A stretch of DNA of 64,000 bases from Micromonospora ferruginea (GTDB taxonomy: Bacteria; Actinomycetota; Actinomycetes; Mycobacteriales; Micromonosporaceae): NCBI RefSeq assembly GCF_013694245.2, contig NZ_CP059322.2, positions 306,001 to 370,000 of the forward strand, given 5' to 3'. The notes below the pieces were generated by a model. It did no database searches. It was not told where the DNA came from and saw nothing but the letters and a program-made list of their open reading frames with translations. Shown in pieces: positions 17,159-23,526 of this stretch; the first letter of the stretch is position 1; every line of letters starts with the position of its first letter. The position numbers were made by a program, and so were the translations under genes.

Positions 17159-18295
17159 TCACGGGGTGAACACCGCCCGGACGCAGCCGTCCGCCCGGTC
17201 GCGGAACAGCGCGTACCCGTCGGCGCCCCGGTCCAGCGGCAGCCGGTGGGTGGCGAGGTGCTCGGTGACCAGCTCACCCCGGGCCATCCGGTCCAGCAGC
17301 GCGGGGATGGCACCCGGTCCGGCCCGGCTGCCGCCGCGGACGGCCAGGCCCTTGTCGGTCACCGCGCCGAGCGGGAACCGGTCCACGAACTCCGCCCCGC
17401 CGCCGAGCACCACCACCGTGCCGCCCTTGCGGCAGGCGTGCACCGCCTCGCGCAGCGCCGTCCCGGCGTCCGGGCCGCCGCTCGGCCGGCGCGCCGGACC
17501 GGGTGGCGGCCCGGACGCGTCCAGGCACACGTCCGGTCCCCGGCCGCCGCTGCGCTCGCGCAGCTCGGCGAGGACGTCCACGGACCGCTGGTCGAGCGGT
17601 TCGGCGCCGGTGTGCCGGGCCGCCATCCGCAGCCGGTCGTCGTGCTCGTCCACCACGAGCACCCGGGCCGCCCCGCGGGCCACCGCCGCCGCGGCGGTGA
17701 GCTGGCCGACCGCGCCCGCGCCCCAGACCGCCACCACGTCGCCCGGGGCGACCCCGCCCACCTCCACCCCGTGCCACCCGGCCGGCGCGGCGTCGGCGGC
17801 GAAGACCGCCCGGTCGTCGTCCACCTCCGCCGGCACGGTGAACGCGCCCACGTCGGCGTACGGGACGCGGACGAACTCGGCGTGTCCGCCGGCGAAGCCG
17901 CCGAGGCGGGCCGGACGGCCGTAGCACCCGGCGGTGGGCTGCCCCCACGCCGGTTCCGCCGCCGGCCCGCTGGTCCCGTTGTCGCAGCAGGCCAGCAGCC
18001 CCTGCCGGCAGAACCAGCACGCCCCGCAGGCGACCGCCGCGCCGACCACCACCCGGTCGGCGACCCGGTGCCGGCGCACCTCCGGCCCGACCTCGACCAC
18101 CTCGCCGAGGAACTCGTGCCCGAGCACCTCGCCGACGGCCGCCTCGGGCACCCGCCCGGCCAGCAGCGGCAGGTCACCACCGCTGGTCGCGCTGCGCCGC
18201 ACCCGCACGATCATGTCGTGGTCGTTGCGCAGTTCCGGGTCGGGGACCTGGCGCACCGCCAGCGCGCCGGCGCCCTCCCAGCACAGCGCCCTCAT
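17159..18295 (-). CDS. Zinc-type medium-chain alcohol dehydrogenase, altered catalytic zinc site
   Basis: A 378-residue MDR dehydrogenase. The structural-zinc lobe is complete (ACGACWFCRQGLLACC), GHEFLGEVVEVG supplies the usual His/Glu, and the nucleotide fold shows VWGAGAVGQL with an acidic residue after the second strand (VVDEHDDR), suggesting NAD(H). The expected catalytic-zinc Cys in the CGxD motif is Ser (ATSGGDL), so zinc chemistry may differ. ATG 18295 overlaps the stop of the upstream SRPBCC gene (ATGA), so the two are coupled. Substrate unknown. Confidence 0.83.
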   Translation of the reverse strand: MRALCWEGAGALAVRQVPDPELRNDHDMIVRVRRSATSGGDLPLLAGRVPEAAVGEVLGHEFLGEVVEVGPEVRRHRVADRVVVGAAVACGACWFCRQGLLACCDNGTSGPAAEPAWGQPTAGCYGRPARLGGFAGGHAEFVRVPYADVGAFTVPAEVDDDRAVFAADAAPAGWHGVEVGGVAPGDVVAVWGAGAVGQLTAAAAVARGAARVLVVDEHDDRLRMAARHTGAEPLDQRSVDVLAELRERSGGRGPDVCLDASGPPPGPARRPSGGPDAGTALREAVHACRKGGTVVVLGGGAEFVDRFPLGAVTDKGLAVRGGSRAGPGAIPALLDRMARGELVTEHLATHRLPLDRGADGYALFRDRADGCVRAVFTP

Positions 18296-18705
18296 CCCGC
18301 CGTCCCCGGGCGGTCCAGCGGCGCGCGGTCGGCCCGCAGCACCTCGCCGGTCTCCAGGAGCTGGCGGGTCTCCCGGAGCACCTGCCGCAGGAACCGGCCG
18401 GGGTCGTCGCCGACCAGGTGCGCGGCGAACCCGGGCAGCGTCGACGCCCCGCCCAGCGGGCGTACCGCCAGCTCGGTGCCGCGCCCGCCGGGGGCGGGGC
18501 GGGCCCAGACCTCCACCGCGCCGTCGAGCCGGCGCAGCGGCTCGGGCCACCGCCCGGCCGGGAGCACCTGCTCGGGCCGTCCGGTCACGGTCACCACCTG
18601 CCAGCGCGCCGGTCGCGGGTCGGTCCCGGCCCGTCGGCGGGTCAGGGCCCGCACGCCGCGGGCCGTCCGGGTGAGCGCGCCGACCAGCCGTCCTGTCCGA
18701 GCCAC
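18292..18705 (-). CDS. SRPBCC-like small protein coupled to the dehydrogenase
   Basis: A 137-residue protein with a basic N-terminus, then a stretch resembling the beta-sheet core of START/SRPBCC ligand-binding folds (WQVVTVTGRPEQVLP, GAVEVWARPAPGGRGTELAV), ending with a helix (RFLRQVLRETRQLLETGEV). It ends in a 4-bp overlap with the alcohol dehydrogenase start. Pairing of a small SRPBCC protein with a threonine-dehydrogenase-like enzyme is common in actinobacteria, but the ligand is unknown. The fold assignment is moderate. Confidence 0.65.
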   Translation of the reverse strand: MARTGRLVGALTRTARGVRALTRRRAGTDPRPARWQVVTVTGRPEQVLPAGRWPEPLRRLDGAVEVWARPAPGGRGTELAVRPLGGASTLPGFAAHLVGDDPGRFLRQVLRETRQLLETGEVLRADRAPLDRPGTAG

Positions 18706-18790
18706 AGCGCCCTCCTGCGGATCGCGGGGTCACCGGGCGGCCGGCGGTGCGCGGCCGGCCGCCCGCGTGGTCCCAGCGTGGCGGTGGCCC

Positions 18791-18809
18791 GGGTGACGCC
18801 GGCTCGCCC
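18791..18809. promoter_or_regulatory. Candidate operator, GGGTGA-N7-TCGCCC (one mismatch)
   Basis: A 19-bp interrupted palindrome between the SRPBCC gene and the LuxR regulator, 62 bp upstream of the regulator start. It matches the perfect copies at 22785 and 23339 except for one base in the right arm; another half site (GGGTGAACCGG) follows at 18815. Confidence 0.5.
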
Positions 18810-18870
18810 CGAAGGGGTGAACCGGCGCGGTCCGGGTAACCGCCGGCAGCACCGACGGGGGGAGGGACGC

Positions 18871-21705
18871 ATGCCGGAGGAGGCCGACCCGGTCCGGCTG
18901 GCCACCGTGCCGACCGGGGCCGCCGTGCCCACCGGGGCCGCCGTGCCGGCGGACGCGGGGAGGTCCCCGGACGCCGCCGTGCGGGACGACGGGACGCCGG
19001 CCCCGGACACCGTGGGCGCGCCGGCCGCCGCGTCGGGCGTACCGGCCGACGGCCCGCCGCTGCTCGCGTCCCGGCTGACGCCGCCCGCACCGCCGGAGCC
19101 GACGGTGCTCCGGCCCCGGCTGCTCGACCGGCTGGAGCGCGGCGTGGCCGGGCCGGTCACCCTGCTGCTCGCCCCGGCCGGCTGGGGCAAGACGACGGTC
19201 CTGTCCGGTTGGGCCCGCGCGGCGCGGCCCGGCCCGGCGCCGGTCTGGGTGACCGTGGCGGAGGGTGACACCACCGGCCGGCTCTGGGCCTACCTGGCCG
19301 AGGCGCTGCGCACCGCCGTCGCCGGGAACCCGGACGAGGGCCCGCCACCGCCGGTGCCGGGCGGCCCGCCCCGGCCCGAGCAGTTGGAGGCGCTCGCCGC
19401 CGCGCTCGCCACGCGCGAGCGTCCGGTGCTGCTGGTCCTGGACGACCTGCACCGGGTCACCGACCCGGCGGCGCTGGCCGGGCTGGAGTTCCTGCTCCGC
19501 CACGGCGACGGGCGGCTGCGGCTGGTGGCCGGCGCGCGGCGGGAACCGCCGCTGGCCCTGCACCGGTGGCGGCTGGCCGGCGAGCTGACCGTGCTCGGCC
19601 CGGACGAGCTGGCGTTCACCGCCGACGAGGTGGCCGACCTGCTGGTCGCGCACGGCGTGCCGGTGCCGGCCGACGCGGTGCCCCGGCTGGTCGAGCGGAC
19701 CGCCGGATGGCCGGCCGGGCTGCGCTTCGCGGCGCTGGCGCTGGCCGCCGGCACCGACCCGGCGCGCGCCGTGGACCAGGTCGCCGGCGACCAGCCGGAC
19801 GTCGCCGCGTACCTGCGGGACGAGGTGCTCGCGCCGCTGGACCCGGCGGCCCGCGACGTGCTGCGTCGCGGCGCGGTGGCGGTCGCGGTCTGCGCCGACC
19901 TGGCCGCCGCGCTGACCGGCCGCGCCGACGCCGGGCGCCTGCTGGCCGAGGCGGCCCGGGAGGGCGGGTTCGTCCAGCAGGACGGGGGCAGCCCGCCCTG
20001 GTACCGGCCGCACCCGCTGCTGGCCGATGTGCTCCGCGCCGAGCTGGGCCGGCTGCCCGCCGGCGAACTGCGCGAGCTGCACCGGCGGGCGGCCGCCTGG
20101 TTCGCCGGGCACGACCGGCCGGCCGAGGCGCTGCGGCACGCCCTGACCGCCGGCGAGTGGGACGACGCCACCGCGCTGCTGGTCACCCGCTGGCCGGAGC
20201 TGGCCCCGGACGAGCCGGCCCGGACCGCCGCGCCCGCGCCACCCGAGCCGCCCGCCGAGGCGGTGCGCCGGGACCCCGAGCTGGCGCTGGCCGAGGCCGC
20301 CGAGCGGGCGTACGCCGGGGACCCGGCCGCGGCGGACGGACCGCTGCGGCGGGCGGTCGCGCACGCGGCGGACCTGCCCGCGTCGCGTCGCGACCGGTTC
20401 CGCCGGCTGGCCACCGCGGTCGAGTTGAGCCTGGCCCGCCTGGGCGGGGACCACGATGAGGTACGCCGGGCGGCCGACCGGCTGCTCGCCACCGCCCCGG
20501 AGCACGGGCGGCGCGGCGGGACGGTGCCGGCGGGCGGCGGGGACGAGGACGACGTGCGGGCGGTGGCCGGGGCCGCGCTGGGGCTGGTCGCGCTCGCCGA
20601 GGGGGAGCTGTCGACGGCGGGGGAGCGGTTCGCCGACGCGCTCGCGGCGGCGCGCCGGGCCGGCCGGCCGCGCACCGAGCTGCTCTGCGCCAGCCGGTCG
20701 GCGGCGCTGGCGGCGGCCCGGGGCGCGCTGCGGGCGGCCGAGGAGCACGCCCGGGAGGCGCTGGCCATGCCGCCCTGCCGAGGCTGGTCGTCCCGGCTGG
20801 ACTGCGGCTACGCGTACCTGGCGTTGGCGTTGGCGCACTGGCAGCGGGACCGGCCGGCGGAGGCCGCCGCCCACCTGGCGCTGGCCGGGCCGGCCGGCGG
20901 GGAGCCGGGCGGTGCCGCGCTGGTCGCGCTCTGTCGGGCCGGGCTGCTGGCCGACGGCGGCGACCCGGCGGCGGCGCTGCGCACGCTCGCCGCGGCGCGG
21001 GCCGTGGCACCCGGCCCGGAGCTGGGCGCGTGGCTCACCGCCGGCGAGGCGCAGCTCCGCGCCGCGGTCGGTGACGCGGCCGGTGGCCGGGCCCTGCTGG
21101 ACGCGGTGGGCGGCGACCCGCCCGACCCGGCGGTGGCGCTGGCGTCGGCCCGGCTGTGGCGGGCCGCCGGCGACACCCGGGCGGCGGAACGGGCGCTGCC
21201 CGACTGGACCGGGCCGGACGCGCCGCGGTGGCCGCTGCCGGTACGGCTGGGCGCCGGCCTTCTGGACGCGGCGCTGGCCGGCGCGGCCGGGGACGGCCGG
21301 CGGGCCGGGCGGCTGCTGGAGGAGGCGCTGGCGCTGGCCGAGCCGGAGGGCTGCCGGCGCGTCTTCACCCGGGCCGAGCCGGGGCTGCGCGACCTGCTGG
21401 CGGCGCACCTGGACTCCGGCACGGCCTACTGGGCCACGGTCGACGACCTGCTCCGCGGCGTCGACGAGTCGACGGCCGGTGCCGCGCCGGACGGGGCGGC
21501 GCGGGCCCTGGACGAGCCGCTCACCGAGCGGGAGCTGACCATCCTGCGCTATCTCCAGAGCATCCTGTCCAACGTGGAGATCGCCGCCGAGCTGTCCCTG
21601 TCGGTCAACACCGTCAAGACGCACGTGCGCAACATCTACCGCAAGCTCGACGCCACCCGCCGGCGGGAGGCGGTCCGGCGGGCGCGCGAGCTGCGGCTGA
21701 TCTGA
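18871..21705 (+). CDS. MalT-type large LuxR-family transcriptional regulator
   Basis: A 944-residue regulator. A Pro/Ala-rich N-terminus of about 80 residues (with a repeated VPTGAA) precedes an ATPase domain with Walker A APAGWGKTT and Walker B LLVLDDLHRVTD. A winged-helix region, a long Ala/Arg-rich helical (TPR-like) section, and a C-terminal LuxR helix-turn-helix (LTERELTILRYLQSILSNVEIA, then SVNTVKTHVRNIYRKL) follow. The layout matches MalT: an inducer triggers ATP-dependent oligomerisation and activation. ATG 18871 follows GGAGGG. Palindromes upstream are shared with the neighbouring peroxiredoxin and BON genes, so it may control or belong to that group (inference). Confidence 0.88.
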   Translation: MPEEADPVRLATVPTGAAVPTGAAVPADAGRSPDAAVRDDGTPAPDTVGAPAAASGVPADGPPLLASRLTPPAPPEPTVLRPRLLDRLERGVAGPVTLLLAPAGWGKTTVLSGWARAARPGPAPVWVTVAEGDTTGRLWAYLAEALRTAVAGNPDEGPPPPVPGGPPRPEQLEALAAALATRERPVLLVLDDLHRVTDPAALAGLEFLLRHGDGRLRLVAGARREPPLALHRWRLAGELTVLGPDELAFTADEVADLLVAHGVPVPADAVPRLVERTAGWPAGLRFAALALAAGTDPARAVDQVAGDQPDVAAYLRDEVLAPLDPAARDVLRRGAVAVAVCADLAAALTGRADAGRLLAEAAREGGFVQQDGGSPPWYRPHPLLADVLRAELGRLPAGELRELHRRAAAWFAGHDRPAEALRHALTAGEWDDATALLVTRWPELAPDEPARTAAPAPPEPPAEAVRRDPELALAEAAERAYAGDPAAADGPLRRAVAHAADLPASRRDRFRRLATAVELSLARLGGDHDEVRRAADRLLATAPEHGRRGGTVPAGGGDEDDVRAVAGAALGLVALAEGELSTAGERFADALAAARRAGRPRTELLCASRSAALAAARGALRAAEEHAREALAMPPCRGWSSRLDCGYAYLALALAHWQRDRPAEAAAHLALAGPAGGEPGGAALVALCRAGLLADGGDPAAALRTLAAARAVAPGPELGAWLTAGEAQLRAAVGDAAGGRALLDAVGGDPPDPAVALASARLWRAAGDTRAAERALPDWTGPDAPRWPLPVRLGAGLLDAALAGAAGDGRRAGRLLEEALALAEPEGCRRVFTRAEPGLRDLLAAHLDSGTAYWATVDDLLRGVDESTAGAAPDGAARALDEPLTERELTILRYLQSILSNVEIAAELSLSVNTVKTHVRNIYRKLDATRRREAVRRARELRLI

Positions 21706-21715
21706 CCGCGCGTGG

Positions 21716-22267
21716 TCAGCCTCCGGCGGCGGCGTCCACCACGGCCAGCAGTTCGGCCAGGTCGTAGCCGCCGTCGTGGCGGGTGTCGTTGACGAACAGC
21801 GTCGGGGTGCCGTTGACCCCGCTGCGGATCCCGCCCACGAAGTCCTGCCGGACCCGGTCGGCGTGGGCCTGCCGGCCCACCTCGGCGTCGACCTCGTCGG
21901 GCGGCAGCCCGATCTGTTCCACGCCGAGCGACAGGTGCACCGGGTCGAGCTGGTCCTGGTGCTCGTAGAGCCAGTCGTGCATCTCCCAGAACCGGCCCCG
22001 CACGCCGGCGGCCTCCGCGGTCTCCGCCGCGCTCTCCGCGTACGGGTGGACGTTGGTGATCGGGAAGTGGCGGTACGCCAGCCGCACCACGTCGGCCCGC
22101 TGGCGCAGCACCTCGGCCAGGTTCGGGTAGGCGGCGCCGCAGAAGCGGCACTGGAAGTCGCCGTACTCGACGATGGTGACCGGGGCGTCGACCGGCCCGC
22201 GGACGTGGTCCCGGTCGGAGACCGGTATCCGCAGCCGGGCGGTGGTGACCTGCAACGGCGTCGTCAT
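21716..22267 (-). CDS. DsbA-family thioredoxin-fold oxidoreductase (cytoplasmic)
   Basis: A 183-residue DsbA-like protein without a signal peptide. It has VEYGDFQCRFCGAAY, with the CxxC redox pair (CRFC), then the helical insertion, and a cis-Pro loop in NGTPTLFVND. The start overlaps the peroxiredoxin stop (ATGA), making a coupled two-gene unit. Because the peroxiredoxin has only one Cys, this protein is a natural candidate for its reductant, or for delivering electrons to other oxidised thiols. It converges with the LuxR regulator, whose stop is 11 bp away. Confidence 0.88.
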   Translation of the reverse strand: MTTPLQVTTARLRIPVSDRDHVRGPVDAPVTIVEYGDFQCRFCGAAYPNLAEVLRQRADVVRLAYRHFPITNVHPYAESAAETAEAAGVRGRFWEMHDWLYEHQDQLDPVHLSLGVEQIGLPPDEVDAEVGRQAHADRVRQDFVGGIRSGVNGTPTLFVNDTRHDGGYDLAELLAVVDAAAGG

Positions 22268-22761
22268 CGGGCGTCCACCCGCCGATCCGTGCCCAGTTGT
22301 TCCAGGGCGTCGAGGATGCCGTCCACGCCCGGGTTCACCTCGGGCGGGGACAGGTGGCTCCAGGCCACCCGGCCGTCCGGGTCGATCACCACCAGCGCCC
22401 GGTCCGACTGCCCGCGCGGCGCGTACGCGCCGTAGCGGCGGGACACCTCGCCCTTCGGCTCGAAGTCGGCGAGCAGCGGGAACCGGATGCCCCGGCTCTC
22501 GGCGAACGCCCGGTGCGAGTCGACGCTGTCCACCGAGATGCCCAGCAGCGTCGCGCCGTACCGCTCCAGCTCGGGCAGGGCGGCCTGGTAGAGGGCCATC
22601 TGGTCGCCGCAGACCGGGGTCCAGTCGGCGGGGTAGAAGGCCAGCACGACCGGGTGGCTCCGGAACTGCCCGGGGCCCACCTCCCGCCCGTCCGGCGACG
22701 CCGGCAGGGTGAATCCGGGCGCGGCCTGCCCGGCTGTGATCAGCCCGTTCGGATCACTCAT
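22264..22761 (-). CDS. Peroxiredoxin (AhpC/TSA, AhpE/BCP-like, 1-Cys)
   Basis: Peroxide-reducing enzyme with thioredoxin fold; the peroxidatic Cys is in YPADWTPVCGDQ, preceded by the conserved Pro/Thr. No second cysteine exists in the 165 residues, so it must be recycled by an external thiol, plausibly the coupled DsbA-like protein. I chose ATG 22761 over the in-frame GTG at 22770. A perfect palindrome GGGTGA-N7-TCACCC ends 24 bp upstream (22785-22803), a likely operator. Confidence 0.9.
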   Translation of the reverse strand: MSDPNGLITAGQAAPGFTLPASPDGREVGPGQFRSHPVVLAFYPADWTPVCGDQMALYQAALPELERYGATLLGISVDSVDSHRAFAESRGIRFPLLADFEPKGEVSRRYGAYAPRGQSDRALVVIDPDGRVAWSHLSPPEVNPGVDGILDALEQLGTDRRVDAR

Positions 22762-22784
22762 GTGTCCCACCCTGGCTCGCGCCC

Positions 22785-22803
22785 GGGTGAGCCCGGTTCA
22801 CCC
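22785..22803. promoter_or_regulatory. Candidate operator GGGTGA-N7-TCACCC (perfect)
   Basis: A perfect interrupted palindrome immediately upstream of the peroxiredoxin-DsbA unit. The same arms and spacing occur upstream of the BON gene (23339-23357). It lies just beyond the 3' end of the BON gene. Confidence 0.6.
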
Positions 22804-22836
22804 GGGCCGGGTGGTTCCGGGACTCACCCGGCCCGG
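22801..22836 (-). terminator. Terminator hairpin overlapping the BON gene stop codon
   Basis: Arms CCGGGCCGGGTG (22802-22813) and CACCCGGCCCGG (22825-22836) pair over 12 bp with an 11-base loop. The stop codon (22824-22826) is within the hairpin. Confidence 0.65.
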
Positions 22837-23276
22837 ACCGCGATCCCGTTGCGCAGCCCGCACACGCCGTCGAGCCGGGCGACGGAGCGTTCGGCGGCCC
22901 GCCGCTGGTATTCCCACTCGACCTCGCCGTGCAGGGTGACCCACCCGTCGGCGACCGTCACGTGCAACGTCCCGGCCGGCACGAACGCGTCCCACTCCAG
23001 GGCGCGGACGGCCGCGACGGCGATCTCCGGGTCGTCCCGCCCGGGTGCGGCGGCGATCCGGACGGCGAGGTCGTCGGCGACCGCGCGGACCCGGTCGACC
23101 CGGTGCGCGGCCTGCTCGGCGGCCCACTTCCCGGCGTAGCCGTCCACCCGGCCGGTGAGCGTCACCACGCCGTCGGTGACGTCGACCCCGATCTCGTCGA
23201 GGCCGGTCCGGGCCAGTTCGTCGCGTACGGCGGACCTGATCTCCCGATCGGTACGCGTGGTCGTCCGGGTGGCCAT
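22824..23276 (-). CDS. BON-domain protein (two BON repeats)
   Basis: A 150-residue protein containing two BON modules: residues 5-70 (DREIRSAVRDELARTG, VDVTDGVVTLTGRV) and 75-145 (EIAVAAVRALEWDA, VADGWVTLHGEVEWEYQRRAAE). BON domains bind phospholipid or ligand and are often stress-induced. ATG 23276 follows GGAGGGAG; the longer frame to 23318 lacks a better start. There is no signal peptide. A copy of the shared palindrome sits 62 bp upstream, linking it to the peroxiredoxin unit. Confidence 0.85.
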   Translation of the reverse strand: MATRTTTRTDREIRSAVRDELARTGLDEIGVDVTDGVVTLTGRVDGYAGKWAAEQAAHRVDRVRAVADDLAVRIAAAPGRDDPEIAVAAVRALEWDAFVPAGTLHVTVADGWVTLHGEVEWEYQRRAAERSVARLDGVCGLRNGIAVRAG

Positions 23277-23338
23277 CCGGCTCTCCCTCCGCTCGTCCTC
23301 GGCGGCTCGGTGGCGCAATTCGATCCTGCGGGCCGGCG

Positions 23339-23357
23339 GGGTGAGCCGGCCTCACCC
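23339..23357. promoter_or_regulatory. Candidate operator GGGTGA-N7-TCACCC (perfect, second copy)
   Basis: A perfect interrupted palindrome with the same arms and 7-bp spacer as the copy at 22785, in the divergent region between the BON gene and the xyloglucanase. It is nearer to the BON start. Confidence 0.55.
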
Positions 23358-23370
23358 GGACCGGATGACG

Positions 23371-23384
23371 TGGGAGCGCTTCCA
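23371..23384. promoter_or_regulatory. CebR-like LacI-family operator upstream of the xyloglucanase
   Basis: TGGGAGCGCTTCCA differs by one base from the TGGGAGCGCTCCCA palindrome bound by CebR, the cello-oligosaccharide-responsive repressor of Streptomyces. Its place 143 bp before a plant-cell-wall hydrolase fits repression relieved by cellobiose or cellotriose. No cebR gene is in the window. Confidence 0.75.
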
Positions 23385-23526
23385 TGAACCGGCCGACCGG
23401 CGTACGCTGAGAGTCCCTCGGCTGCGGGAGCCAGCATGCCGACGGGGAGCCCGGGCAGCTCCCCGACGACGCACCGCCCCCTGCTCCCGTTCCCCCACCA
23501 CCGGGCAACCGAGAGGAACCGCCCCC

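Noticed and set aside
18730..21624. Long minus-strand open frame opposite the LuxR regulator
   Set aside because: Repetitive Gly/Arg/Gln/Pro-rich product with no recognisable motif; the plus-strand protein has clear Walker and HTH motifs.
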